From the NCBI GenBank assembly GCA_016185245.1, contig JACPNZ010000003.1:90257-154256 (forward strand): a stretch of 64,000 nucleotides of DNA, given 5' to 3'. This document shows positions 18,313 through 26,572 of this stretch, piece after piece. A program made the position numbers and the translations under genes. Below the pieces are notes generated by a model. It saw nothing but the letters and a program-made list of their open reading frames with translations, did no database searches and had not been told where the DNA came from. Every line of letters starts with the position of its first letter. Position 1 is the first letter of the stretch. This stretch comes from Hyphomicrobiales bacterium. Its GTDB lineage: Bacteria > Pseudomonadota > Alphaproteobacteria > Rhizobiales > Aestuariivirgaceae.

Positions 18313-18476
18313 GCCAGTAGGAGAAATCCTGCATGGCGCCGGCCAGCAGGGCGGCGCCGATCGGCACGTCAAGGTTCATCGATGCTAACTGGCAGGCGCG
18401 AGACCGGCGCGCAATTCATTCATCGGCCACGGCCCGTCACGATCCCGTCAGGTTTGACGGCGCCTAATATTTGTGT

Positions 18477-18493
18477 ATGTTATATTATAACAT
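18477..18493. promoter_or_regulatory. Zur-type operator palindrome
   Basis: A perfect palindrome with eight-base arms and a single central base (ATGTTATA-T-TATAACAT) ends 14 bases before the ATG of the zinc-binding protein gene. It matches the known alphaproteobacterial Zur box pattern built on GTTATA...TATAAC. Repression of the downstream gene under zinc sufficiency is the natural inference. Confidence 0.85.
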
Positions 18494-18507
18494 TACGTGG
18501 ATGCCCA

Positions 18508-19434
18508 ATGCGTCGCCTTGCCTTGGTTCTTGTTGCCCTCTTGCTCGCCGGCCCCGCCGCGGCCGGGCCGAAAGTAATCGCCTCGGTTCTGCCGGTTCAG
18601 AGCATCGTCGCGGCAGTGATGGGTGCAACCGGCACGCCGGAGCTGCTGTTCTCCGGCCGGCTGTCGGAACATGTGGCGGGCCTTAGCCCCCGCCAGATCG
18701 AGGCGCTTGCTTCTGCCGATCTCGTTTTCATGGTGAGCCACAGCCTCGAGTTCCGGCTGGGCGAGGTAGACGGCGGCGAGGCTGTCGGGGGTAAGCGCTT
18801 CGTCGAACTCGCCAATGCGCCGGGCCTGCGTCTCCTGCCGGTCCGCCAGGGCGGCACATGGGAGGCCGACAGTGACGCGCCGCGACCCGCCGCCTCCTCC
18901 GGCAGCAATCTCATCCTCCGCTCCGATCCCCATGCCTGGCTCGATCCGGAGAACGCCAAGGCCATGGCGCTGGCGGTGGCGGCCGAGCTTGCCAAGGCCG
19001 ATCCCGCCAACGCCGCGGCCTATAGCGCCAATGCGGCGGCCTTCGCGGCCTCGCTCGCGGCCACATCGCGCGACATTGCCGCTGAACTCGCCCCCGTCCG
19101 ACATAAGCCTTTCATCGTCTTCCACGACGCTTACCAATATTTCGAGGCCCGCTTCGGACTCCAGGCGGCGGGCAGCATTTCGGACATCTCGGCGGTAACG
19201 CCGTCGGCCCGGCGCCTCAAGGAGATCCGCGACAGGCTCGCCGCCACAGGTGCTGCCTGCGTGTTCCGCGAGCCGCAGTTCAGCGATAAATATGTCCGCA
19301 CCGTGATAGAGGGCAGTGCTGCCAAGTCCGGCGTGCTCGACGGCCTCGGTGCCGACCTCGCCCCCGGCCCCGGCGCCTATGGCGAGCTTCTCCGCAATTT
19401 GGCAATGAGCCTCAGGGCCTGCCTCGAAGGCTGA
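18508..19434 (+). CDS. znuA: zinc ABC transporter periplasmic binding protein
   Basis: This cluster A-I metal-binding lipoprotein/periplasmic family member has 308 residues and a signal peptide (residues about 3-20, ending AAAG). Likely ligands are H in the SEHV segment, H in DPHAWLDPENA, and H in VFHDAYQYFEARFG. The His/Asp-rich loop usual in ZnuA is replaced by a Ser/Pro/Asp segment without histidine (about residues 115-145). ATG 18508 is chosen because an upstream extension would cross the Zur operator. No znuB or znuC is nearby, so the permease must be encoded elsewhere. Confidence 0.9.
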   Translation: MRRLALVLVALLLAGPAAAGPKVIASVLPVQSIVAAVMGATGTPELLFSGRLSEHVAGLSPRQIEALASADLVFMVSHSLEFRLGEVDGGEAVGGKRFVELANAPGLRLLPVRQGGTWEADSDAPRPAASSGSNLILRSDPHAWLDPENAKAMALAVAAELAKADPANAAAYSANAAAFAASLAATSRDIAAELAPVRHKPFIVFHDAYQYFEARFGLQAAGSISDISAVTPSARRLKEIRDRLAATGAACVFREPQFSDKYVRTVIEGSAAKSGVLDGLGADLAPGPGAYGELLRNLAMSLRACLEG

Positions 19435-19989
19435 AACCTGACTTCGCTTCTCCGCCGCGTTGACCAGTTGCGGCGATGTGGTGGACGGCACCCTGTTGGC
19501 AAGGGGGTGTCGAACGATGGATGCGAGTGTTGCGCCGAGGCACAGGCTTCCAGCCCCACGCGGTAGGCTTCGAGCTTGGTAAAATACGGCACAACCTGCG
19601 CCATGGTCGATGACTCTTCGGTTGGATCGAACAACGGACCGAGCATGGCGCATCACATGCCGCTAGCGGGCGCCGTCCACCACATCACCATAACCCCGGC
19701 GCCGGTTTGCTACGTATGCGGTATGTCCAAAATATTCTATTGTTTGTTCTAAAATATAAGAAAACAAGAGTTTTACTGGAAAAATAATTTTGGATTAATG
19801 GGGGCGAGGCGCCCGCCAGCCGATCCGCCGCGCCGCCGGCAGAGGTGCCATGCGGAGACGGCATGGGCAAATGCCATGCGGAGGCGCCACATTGACAACT
19901 CCGCGATGCCAGCGGAGGCTGTTTTCCACAATCGACGATGCCTCGGCCAACCCTGCCCCCCGCCCCGGACAATGGCCCAAGGAGACGAT
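19435..19989. other. 555-base gap: IS110 scrap and AT-rich leader of the copper operon
   Basis: The left part holds a decayed IS110 fragment (19527-19604, annotated separately). Bases about 19715-19800 are conspicuously AT-rich and are the best place for the copA promoter, but I cannot assign -35/-10 boxes with confidence. In the leader, the 12-mer TGCCATGCGGAG occurs at 19846-19857 and again at 19872-19883, with a small hairpin (GCATGG at 19861, CCATGC at 19874) between. No clear CueR dyad is seen. Confidence 0.5.
19527..19604 (-). pseudogene. IS110-family transposase fragment
   Basis: About 25 residues beginning AQVVPYFTKLEAYRVGLEAC and continuing ASAQH follow the pattern of the N-terminal IS110 transposase segment, where a short motif ending in an EAC-x-x-A-H-H block precedes the DEDD core. 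Nothing on either side continues the gene, so this is a scrap of an old insertion, and no terminal repeats are visible. The match rests on memory of the family motif. Confidence 0.5.
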
Positions 19990-22530
19990 ATGAACGACCC
20001 CACGCCGGCAGCGCTGGAAACCGATAAGCCCGCACCCGCCAAAGCGCCGGAGACGGCATCCGGCGGCCACCGGCACATCGAGCTTACCGTCGGCGGAATG
20101 CACTGTCCGCACTGCCCGCCGGCGGTCGAGAAGGCATTGAAGGCGGTCGCGGGCGTTGCCTCGGCGCACGTTAACCTGGTGAACCGGCTGGCGGCCGTAG
20201 ACTATGACCCGGCGCGGGCCACGGCCGTCGACCTGGCCAAGGCCATCCGCACCGCCGGCTATCTGCCGGGCACCGCGACGATGCGCGTCCCGATCAAGAA
20301 CATGCATTGCTCTTCTTGCGTAACGCGCGTCGAGCTGGCGCTGCGCATGACGCCGGGCGTCGTCTCGGCTCGCGCCGGCCTCGGCACCAATGCCGCCGAT
20401 GTCGAATACGACCCCGGCAGGACCGACTTCGCGTCGATCCGCAAGGCCATCGAATCCGCCGGGCACCGGCTGGCGGAGCCGAAAGTCGAGCCGGGCGCGG
20501 AAACGCTCGATCCGAGCGAGGCCGCCAACCGCCAGGAATACCGCACGCTGATGCGCAAGTGGTGGTTCGGAGCGGCGGCGTCGGTATTCACCATGCTGTT
20601 CTCCTATCCCTGGCTCATTCCCTACCTCCGCGACGTGCTGCCGCGCGGCAGCGATCAGCTCCGCTACCTGTGGATGTTCATGGGCGCCCTGGCGCTGGCG
20701 GTGATGGCCTACAGCGGCAGCCAGTTCTTCACCGGCATGTGGGCGGCCCTTCGGCAGCGCACGGCCAACATGCATACGCTGATCGCCATCGGCACCGGCG
20801 TCGCCTGGACCTACTCGACCATCGCAGTGCTGTTCCCGCAGATCTTCCCGGAGGCGGCCTTCACCGAGGTCTATTACGACGTGACCGCCGTGGTGACGGC
20901 GCTCGTCGTCCTCGGCCTGGCGATGGAGATAAAGGCCAAGGGCCGCACCAGCGAAGCGATCAAGAAACTCATCGGCCTTCAGGCCAAAACGGCGCGCGTG
21001 GTGCGCGACGGCAAGGAAGTCGATCTGCCGGTCGAGGAAGTGATCGCCGGAGACATCGTTGTGGTGCGTCCGGGCGAAAAGATTCCGGTCGACGGCGAGG
21101 TGACCGATGGCGCCTCGGCGGTGGACGAATCGATGATCACCGGCGAGTCGATGCCGGTCGAGAAGCACGCCGGCGACGAGGTGATCGGCGCCACCATCAA
21201 CAAGACCGGCGGGTTCAGGTTCCGCGCCACCAAGGTCGGCAAGGACACCGCCCTTGCCAACATCATCCGCATGGTGCAGGACGCCCAGGCCACCAAGGTG
21301 CCGATCCAGCGGGTGGTCGACGTGGTCAGCAGCTATTTCACCCCGGTGGTGATCATCCTGGCGATCGCCGGTTTCGTGGTCTGGTACGATTTCGGGCCGC
21401 AGCCGGCCGTCACCTACGCCCTGATCGTGGCGGTGACCACGCTGATCATCGCCTGCCCGTGCGCCCTCGGCATGGCCACCCCGATGTCGCTCACCACCGG
21501 CGTCGGCCTGGGCGCGAGCCACGGCATCCTGATCCGCGGCGGCGAGGCGCTCCAGACGGCCAAGGGATTGAACGCCATTATCCTCGACAAGACCGGCACG
21601 ATCACCCATGGCAAGCCGGTGCTCACCGACGTGATCCTGGCGGGCGGGGCGAGCGAGAGCGAAGTGCTGCGCCTCGCCGCCGCCGCCGAGAAGGGCTCGG
21701 AACATCCTCTGGCCTCGGCCATCGTCGAGGCTGCCGCGGCCAGGGGCCTCGCCGTTCCCGAGGTTCAGGCTTTCAATGCGATCCCCGGGCACGGCGTCGA
21801 GGCGACGGTCGCGGGCCGCTCCCTGCTCCTCGGCAATCTCAAGCTGATGCGCGACCGCAAGATCGAGGTGGGCGACCTGGAGGCGAAAGCCCTCAAGCTG
21901 GCCGACGACGGCAAGACGCCGATGTATGTGGCGCTCGACGGCCAGGCCGCCGGCATCGTGGCAGTGGCCGATACGGTCAAGGAGGATTCCGTCGCCGCCG
22001 TGAGCGCCCTCAAGCGCATGGGCCTGGAGGTGGTGATGATCACCGGCGACAACGAGCGCACCGCCAAGGCGATCGCCCGCCAGGTCGGCATCGACCGGGT
22101 GCTGGCCGAGGTGTTGCCCCAGGACAAGGCCCACAACGTCCAGAAGCTCCAGCTCGAGGGCAAGAAGGTCGGCATGGTGGGCGACGGCATCAACGACGCG
22201 CCAGCACTCGCCCAGGCCGATGTCGGCTTCGCCATCGGCACCGGCACCGACGTGGCGATCGAGGCCTCCGACATCACGCTGATCAAGGGCAGCCTCAAGG
22301 GCGTGGTGACCGGCATCCAGATCAGCCGGGCGACGATGCGCAACGTCTTTCAGAATCTCTTCGGCGCCTTTATCTACAACGCCGCCGGCATCCCGGTGGC
22401 GCTCGGCATCCTTTACCCGTTCACCGGAATCCTGCTGTCGCCGATCCTGGCGGCGGCGGCCATGTCGTTCAGTTCCGTCACCGTGATCGCCAATGCCAAC
22501 CGGCTGAAGCGGTGGCAAGCCAGGGAGTAA
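19990..22530 (+). CDS. copA: copper-translocating P1B-type ATPase
   Basis: This 846-residue heavy-metal ATPase is predicted to export Cu(I). It has two N-terminal metal-binding HMA domains (GGMHCPHC near residue 37 and KNMHCSSC near residue 105). The membrane CPC motif is at 489-491 ([13 protein letters not shown]), the phosphorylation motif DKTGT starts at D533, GSEHPLA carries the SEHP histidine, and the C-terminal helix motif [17 protein letters not shown] is typical of copper ATPases. ATG 19990 has AAGGAGA at ideal spacing; the frame extends upstream without similarity. It is the first gene of a metal/thiol cluster and is followed after five bases by a cupredoxin. Confidence 0.95.
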   Translation: MNDPTPAALETDKPAPAKAPETASGGHRHIELTVGGMHCPHCPPAVEKALKAVAGVASAHVNLVNRLAAVDYDPARATAVDLAKAIRTAGYLPGTATMRVPIKNMHCSSCVTRVELALRMTPGVVSARAGLGTNAADVEYDPGRTDFASIRKAIESAGHRLAEPKVEPGAETLDPSEAANRQEYRTLMRKWWFGAAASVFTMLFSYPWLIPYLRDVLPRGSDQLRYLWMFMGALALAVMAYSGSQFFTGMWAALRQRTANMHTLIAIGTGVAWTYSTIAVLFPQIFPEAAFTEVYYDVTAVVTALVVLGLAMEIKAKGRTSEAIKKLIGLQAKTARVVRDGKEVDLPVEEVIAGDIVVVRPGEKIPVDGEVTDGASAVDESMITGESMPVEKHAGDEVIGATINKTGGFRFRATKVGKDTALANIIRMVQDAQATKVPIQRVVDVVSSYFTPVVIILAIAGFVVWYDFGPQPAVTYALIVAVTTLIIACPCALGMATPMSLTTGVGLGASHGILIRGGEALQTAKGLNAIILDKTGTITHGKPVLTDVILAGGASESEVLRLAAAAEKGSEHPLASAIVEAAAARGLAVPEVQAFNAIPGHGVEATVAGRSLLLGNLKLMRDRKIEVGDLEAKALKLADDGKTPMYVALDGQAAGIVAVADTVKEDSVAAVSALKRMGLEVVMITGDNERTAKAIARQVGIDRVLAEVLPQDKAHNVQKLQLEGKKVGMVGDGINDAPALAQADVGFAIGTGTDVAIEASDITLIKGSLKGVVTGIQISRATMRNVFQNLFGAFIYNAAGIPVALGILYPFTGILLSPILAAAAMSFSSVTVIANANRLKRWQARE

Positions 22531-22535
22531 GACAG

Positions 22536-22913
22536 ATGACACCCGATAAGATAGCGGTCACCCTCGCCGGGCTGGCGGCGATCGCGTTCGTCGCCTGGTT
22601 CTTCTGGATGAAGACCAGCAAGGGCCTCAGGGCCGCGGTGGTTTCGAGCGGCCACCAGGAAGCGATGATCCTGGTCAAGGGCGGCTACACGCCCAATGTG
22701 ATCCTGGTCGAGCACGGCCGGCCGGTGCGCCTCAACTTCCGCCGCGACGAGACTGCCTCCTGCTCCGAGATGGTGCTGCTGCCCGACTTCAATAAAAGCG
22801 CCCAGCTGCCCCCCGGCGAGACCGTCGCGGTGGAGTTCATCCCCGACAAGCCCGGCGAGTACGAGTTCGCCTGCCAGATGGGCATGCTGCGCGGCCGGCT
22901 GATCGTCGAATAG
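22536..22913 (+). CDS. membrane-anchored cupredoxin-domain protein
   Basis: The 125-residue protein has one N-terminal membrane helix (residues about 7-27) and a periplasmic cupredoxin-like domain (GGYTPNVILVEHG, then SCSEMVLLPDF and the C-terminal FACQMGMLRGRL). The Cys and Met of the last block are plausible copper ligands. It starts five bases after copA, so it is probably a periplasmic partner that accepts or buffers copper exported by CopA. This gene was partly duplicated in inverse orientation at 26281-26381. Confidence 0.85.
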   Translation: MTPDKIAVTLAGLAAIAFVAWFFWMKTSKGLRAAVVSSGHQEAMILVKGGYTPNVILVEHGRPVRLNFRRDETASCSEMVLLPDFNKSAQLPPGETVAVEFIPDKPGEYEFACQMGMLRGRLIVE

Positions 22914-22988
22914 CGCCGATCGGCGGCAAGCCGGCCGCCCGGCACCACTTGGAAGGCATGATATTTCACCCCAGAGGAGGATGCGGAA

Positions 22989-23165
22989 ATGCAAGTCATT
23001 GATCCGGTTTGCGGCATGACCATCGACGGCGACAAATCCGCCGGGCGTGAGGTCTGGCAAGGCCAGACCTACTACTTCTGCTCAAAATCGTGCCAGGAGA
23101 AATTCCGGGCCACCCCCGACCGTTACGCCAAGAAGGCCGGCGATCACCGGCATGCCCATGACTAG
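22989..23165 (+). CDS. YHS-domain metal-binding small protein
   Basis: The protein has 58 residues, and its ATG is preceded by AGAGGAGG. It is a stand-alone YHS domain: DPVCGMTI at the N-terminus and YYFCSKSCQEKF with a paired cysteine motif, ending in a short His-rich tail (DHRHAHD). YHS domains accompany copper and other metal ATPases, often as an N-terminal part of CopA. Here it is separate and co-oriented 75 bases after the cupredoxin. A metallochaperone role is inference. Confidence 0.85.
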   Translation: MQVIDPVCGMTIDGDKSAGREVWQGQTYYFCSKSCQEKFRATPDRYAKKAGDHRHAHD

Positions 23166-23240
23166 GGTATAGCCCGCCAGAGTGCGAACCCTTTGGCGAC
23201 AAGGAAACGCTCGTGCATGCGCATCGTCGATGCCATCGAT

Positions 23241-23254
23241 TTGATTTGCATCAA
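23241..23254. promoter_or_regulatory. FNR/FixK-type box TTGAT-N4-ATCAA
   Basis: The sequence TTGATTTGCATCAA is a perfect dyad of the FNR/Anr/FixK class. It lies in the 228-base gap between the YHS gene and the CcdA-like gene, 139 bases before the ATG of the latter. If it activates from about -41, transcription would begin near 23290, leaving a leader of about 100 bases. This suggests that the downstream thiol-redox genes respond to low oxygen. Confidence 0.7.
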
Positions 23255-23393
23255 TGCGACCGTGTCGCCGCGGGGCCAATGCTGCACCGCGAAATAGGCA
23301 AGTCATGCCGGGGCCAGGTGCGGCGAAAACCCGGGGCATGGCGGCGACCGGTGCGCCGGAGGCCGGAACTCGGCGACCGAGAGGACGTGTTGA

Positions 23394-24314
23394 ATGGAAA
23401 GTGTCATCTTCTTTGGCGGATCGGTGGTCGCCGCCTTTGTCGCCGGGTCAATAGCGCTGTTCGCGCCCTGCTGCATTTCGGTCATGCTGCCGGCCTATTT
23501 CGCCAGCTCCTTTCAGAACCGCCCGGTCCTCGTGGCGATGACTTTCGTGTTCGCCGCCGGCGTGGCGACGGTGATCCTGCCGCTGGTCTTGGGCGTCTCG
23601 CTGCTGCGTCAGTTCTTCCTCGGCCAGCATAGCCTGGTCTATGTGATTGGCGGCGCCCTGATGCTTGGCCTCGGCCTGTACACGCTCGCCGGCGGCAAGA
23701 TGCAATTGCCGTCGCCGGGACATCGGGCAGGCAGCAAGACGGGTCCCCTCGGCGTTTATTTCCTCGGCCTGTTCTCCGGTGTCGCCAGTTCCTGCTGCGC
23801 TCCCGTTCTGGCCGGCGTGATCGCATTGTCCAGCGTCATGCCGACGCTCGGCCTGGCGCTCGGGCTTGGCGCCACCTACGTCTTCGGGATGGTTGCGCCG
23901 CTCTTCCTGATCGCGCTGCTCTGGGCGCGCTACGATTGGCGCCGGCTGCTTCGGGCCGGCACGCTTACCTGGCGCATCGGACCGTTGCGGCGCACGATTC
24001 CGGCGGCCATGCTGGCCAGCGGTCTGCTCCTGGTAGCGATGGGCATCGGGACCATCTGGATTGGGCTGACCTACGATGCGATGTCGCCGTCGAGTTACTG
24101 GGCGATCGCCGTAGCGCTGAACCTGCAGGAGGCGGGCCAGGCGATCACCGAGTCTCTAGCCTGGCTACCGAATTGGCTGACGGCGGCGGTGCTCTTGATC
24201 GGCGCGGCGCTGTTGTGGCGGCGCGCCCGGTCGCAAATCCGCGGCGGCGGCGATCGCGCCCCGCCGGAACTGCCGTCGCCGCAGGGGAAATCCGAAGGAG
24301 GATCACCGACATGA
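23394..24314 (+). CDS. CcdA/DsbD-like transmembrane thiol-disulfide transporter
   Basis: The 306-residue polytopic protein has about eight helices. It has two paired-cysteine motifs inside membrane segments, APCCISVMLP (near residue 25) and ASSCCAPVLAG (near residue 137), as in the electron-carrying core of CcdA/DsbD, which moves reducing power from the cytoplasm to periplasmic thioredoxins. A GAGAGGA site precedes the ATG. The stop overlaps the next start (ATGA). Its likely partner is the thioredoxin-like protein that follows. Confidence 0.85.
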   Translation: MESVIFFGGSVVAAFVAGSIALFAPCCISVMLPAYFASSFQNRPVLVAMTFVFAAGVATVILPLVLGVSLLRQFFLGQHSLVYVIGGALMLGLGLYTLAGGKMQLPSPGHRAGSKTGPLGVYFLGLFSGVASSCCAPVLAGVIALSSVMPTLGLALGLGATYVFGMVAPLFLIALLWARYDWRRLLRAGTLTWRIGPLRRTIPAAMLASGLLLVAMGIGTIWIGLTYDAMSPSSYWAIAVALNLQEAGQAITESLAWLPNWLTAAVLLIGAALLWRRARSQIRGGGDRAPPELPSPQGKSEGGSPT

Positions 24315-25012
24315 AAAAGACCAAGGCTCAGCCGGCGCGGAACGGCTTAAGAAAGAGCGCGACAACCAAGCGCATCGCCATCGGCGTCGTCGCGGTCCTG
24401 GCGGCCGGCGCGTTCTGGATGACAAATCAGAGCGACCGCTCCGGCAACAATGGGCAACCGAACTCCTCGGCGGCGAGCGCGCAGACCGGGCGCTTCCCCT
24501 TCAAGGTGGTGAAGCCCGGTCCGGGCGACATGGCCCCGCCGGTTCGATTGACCAGCACCGAAGGCACGCCCTTCGATCTCGAAGCGTTGCGCGGCAAGAC
24601 CGTGCTGCTCTACTTCCAGGAAGGCCTGATGTGCGAAGCCTGCTGGGTGCAGCTCAGGGAGATCGAGGCGAATTTCAGCCGGTTCCGCGAGGCCGGCATC
24701 GACGCGATGGCGACCATCACGACGGATCCTCCCGATCTCCTGGCGCGCAAAGTGCGCAGCGAACGCCTGTTGTTGCCGGTCCTCGCCGACCCTTCCGTGG
24801 CGGTGTCGCAGACCTACCGGACCAATGGCGACGGCATGATGAACGGAAGCTACAACGCCCACACCTTCGTCATCGTCGGCGCGGACGGCCGAATCCGCTG
24901 GCGGGCCGACTACGGCGGAGCCCCCTCTTACAATATGTACGTTCCGGTGCCCGACCTTCTCGCCGACATCGGCCGCGGATTGGCCGCGGCACCGGGCCAG
25001 GCGGCGCCATGA
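24311..25012 (+). CDS. membrane-anchored thioredoxin-like (AhpC/TSA-type) protein
   Basis: The protein has 233 residues. One N-terminal membrane helix (about 26-44) places the rest in the periplasm. The redoxin domain (about 75-225) has a CEAC active site in FQEGLMCEACWVQL, positioned after the first strand as in TlpA/peroxiredoxin folds, and NAHTFVIVGADGRIRWRADY near the end. The proline-flanked GDMAPPVRL is typical of AhpC/TSA. It overlaps both neighbours by four bases, so it is surely in one operon with the CcdA-like protein, which probably reduces it. Confidence 0.85.
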   Translation: MKKTKAQPARNGLRKSATTKRIAIGVVAVLAAGAFWMTNQSDRSGNNGQPNSSAASAQTGRFPFKVVKPGPGDMAPPVRLTSTEGTPFDLEALRGKTVLLYFQEGLMCEACWVQLREIEANFSRFREAGIDAMATITTDPPDLLARKVRSERLLLPVLADPSVAVSQTYRTNGDGMMNGSYNAHTFVIVGADGRIRWRADYGGAPSYNMYVPVPDLLADIGRGLAAAPGQAAP

Positions 25013-25281
25013 CGGCCTTGCCGATCCTGCTCCTGACCCGGGAGAACTGCGGCTATTGCGATCTCGCCAAGCAAATGCTGGACCGGCTGTCCGGCGAATT
25101 TCCGCTCGCGGTTTCGACGCTGTCGCTCGATACGCCGCGCGGCCAGCAGTTGGCCGAGGACAACGGCATCCTGTTTCCGCCGGGCCTCTTCATCGACGGC
25201 AAGGCCTTCTCCTATGGGCGGCCGTCGGAGCGAAAACTGCGGCGCGCCATCGAGGGGCGCCTTTCGCCACGCCAGCCGTGA
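25009..25281 (+). CDS. glutaredoxin-like protein
   Basis: This 90-residue thioredoxin-fold protein has a CGYC active site (LLLTRENCGYCDLAKQML) and the cis-proline in LFPPGLFIDG. There is no signal peptide, so it is cytoplasmic. The start overlaps the previous stop by ATGA. As the last gene of the cluster it may feed or draw electrons for the CcdA-like transporter from the cytoplasmic side, which is inference from context. Confidence 0.82.
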   Translation: MTALPILLLTRENCGYCDLAKQMLDRLSGEFPLAVSTLSLDTPRGQQLAEDNGILFPPGLFIDGKAFSYGRPSERKLRRAIEGRLSPRQP

Positions 25282-25474
25282 TCGCCGCGTCACTGTAATT
25301 CGCGGCGATCCGGCGCTCACTCGGCTGCGGCCGGCAGTTGGAGCTCCCGCCCGCCCTCTTCCTCGCCCGTCGGCGTGAAAGCGCCGGAGGCAATTACGGT
25401 GACAATTACGGTGACAAATTACGGTGACAGTGCATTCAATTGACGAGCGCGCCAGTGAATGCTATTTGCCGCCG

Positions 25475-26137
25475 ATGTCCCGTCTCGCTCGCCTTGTCGT
25501 TCCCGGTCTGCCGCATCATGTCACCCAGCGCGGCAACGGCGGTCAGCGGGTGTTCTTCGCCGATGACGACTACCGGCTCTTCATCCGCCTGCTGGCCGAG
25601 AGTTGTGCGGCGGCGGGCGTGGTCTGCTGGGCCTTCGCGCTGATGCCCAACCATGTGCACGCCATACTGGTGCCGGACAACGAGGACGGGTTGCGCGCCG
25701 CCCTTGCCCCCGTCCACCGGCGCTATGCCGGCCTGATCAACGCCCGGCGGAAGAAGACCGGCCATTTCTGGCAGGGGCGCTATGGTGCCGCGGTGATGGA
25801 CGAGGAGCACCTCGCCGCCGCCTTCCGCTATGTGCTGCGCAATCCCGTGGCGGCCCGGCTGGTGAAGCGGCCGGCCCAATGGCGCTGGTCGAGTGCCCGG
25901 GCCTATCTGCGCGGCAGCCCCGACGGGCTGACCGAGACCGCGGCCATGCTGGGGCGCTTTCCCGACATGGCGGAACTGCTCGGCGATGACGGCGAGACGT
26001 CCGCCGCGATCGCTGTGCGCGGCGACGAGACCATCGGCCGGCCGCTGGGCTCGACCCAGTTCGTGGCCCGCATCGAGCGCCGCACCGGCCGCTCACTGGC
26101 CCCCGGCCGCCGCGGGCCAAAGCCGAAGGGGAATTAA
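25475..26137 (+). CDS. REP-associated tyrosine transposase (Y1, HUH type)
   Basis: This single-strand DNA transposase of the TnpA_REP class has 220 residues. It has the N-terminal HHVTQRGNGGQRVF block, the HUH metal motif in LMPNHVHAI, GHFWQGRYG, and the catalytic tyrosine segment FRYVLRNPVAARLV. ATG 25475 gives the standard N-terminus MSRLARLVVPGLPHHV; an in-frame upstream ATG at 25424 lies within the left repeat. The protein looks full length and so may be active. Its 3' end is included in a tandem duplication. Confidence 0.92.
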   Translation: MSRLARLVVPGLPHHVTQRGNGGQRVFFADDDYRLFIRLLAESCAAAGVVCWAFALMPNHVHAILVPDNEDGLRAALAPVHRRYAGLINARRKKTGHFWQGRYGAAVMDEEHLAAAFRYVLRNPVAARLVKRPAQWRWSSARAYLRGSPDGLTETAAMLGRFPDMAELLGDDGETSAAIAVRGDETIGRPLGSTQFVARIERRTGRSLAPGRRGPKPKGN

Positions 26138-26235
26138 ATGCACTGTCACCGTAACTCCCGCACCGGCCGCTCACTGGCCCCCGGCCGCCGCGGGCCAAAG
26201 CCGAAGGGGAATTAAATGCACTGTCACCGTAATTC
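26080..26235 (+). repeat. 78-base tandem duplication of transposase 3' end and right repeat
   Basis: Bases 26080-26157 are repeated at 26158-26235 with a single C/T difference (26155 versus 26233). The unit covers the last 19 codons of the transposase gene and the right GTCACCGTAA repeat. The second copy follows the stop codon, so the protein is unaffected. Confidence 0.9.
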
Positions 26236-26280
26236 CGTAATTCTGTCACCGTAATTCGTAATTCCGTAATTCCGTAATTC

Positions 26281-26381
26281 CTGCCGTGCTCGTCCAGGAT
26301 CACATTGGGCGTGTAGCCGCCCTTGACCAGGATCACCGCTTCCCGGTGGCCGCTCGAAACCACTGCGGCCTGCCTGCCGCG
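26281..26381 (-). pseudogene. cupredoxin gene fragment, inverted partial copy
   Basis: Read on the minus strand, this stretch encodes AAVVSSGHREAVILVKGG and continues YTPNVILDEHGR, almost identical to residues about 32-62 of the intact cupredoxin encoded at 22536-22913; the DNA is also about nine-tenths identical by eye. The copy ends abruptly where the RAYT repeats begin, and its upstream side (to about 26450) is unrelated. It is therefore a broken, inverted duplicate, about 3.6 kb from its parent. Confidence 0.85.
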
Positions 26382-26572
26382 GGCGGTGGCAGCGGGTGCT
26401 GCGTCAACGGTTTCCCGGTCGAGCCGCGCCGCTTCGACGCCGCCCCGCACGGGAGACGTGCTGGAGCATCATGCGCCAGAGCGGACTCACTTTGGCAATA
26501 ACATGATGCTCCAGCATATAGGCGACGATCACGTTCTTGATTTTTGACGGTTCCGTCGAAAGTCGTCGCGAT
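26382..26572. other. non-coding stretch with a 15-base inverted repeat
   Basis: Bases 26459-26473 (TGCTGGAGCATCATG) are exactly complementary to 26502-26516, with 28 bases between. The structure could be the end of a lost insertion element or a small transcribed hairpin. Otherwise I see no gene here. The region separates the broken cupredoxin copy from the minus-strand ABM-like gene. Confidence 0.6.

Larger units (their letters stand above)
25392..26280. mobile_element. REP/RAYT element: transposase gene with flanking GGTGAC repeats
   Basis: A REP-associated tyrosine transposase gene is bracketed by related inverted repeats. On the left, AATTACGGTGAC occurs three times (25392, 25404, 25417), the last continuing into AGTGCATTCAATTG. 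On the right, the inverse (from 26131) matches the 24 bases at 25419-25442 at 22 positions. The right end is duplicated and followed by several GTAATTC units to 26280. Beyond that the sequence is a fragment of a cupredoxin gene, so the element sits in an interrupted copy of that gene. Confidence 0.8.

Noticed and set aside
18275..18379. 34-codon minus-strand frame (begins MNLDVPIGAALL, ends WLATIG)
   Set aside because: Protein-like composition, but short and overlapping the end of the nitrile hydratase accessory gene, with no ribosome site seen. It may be a remnant; not supported enough to annotate.
19795..22542. 915-codon minus-strand frame across copA
   Set aside because: Long only because of high GC; the His/Asp/Gly-rich translation has no domain, and the plus strand is a complete copper ATPase.
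25392..25442. CRISPR-like direct repeats
   Set aside because: The units are 12 bases, back to back without spacers, and match inverted copies at the other end of the transposase gene, so they are REP-type repeats.
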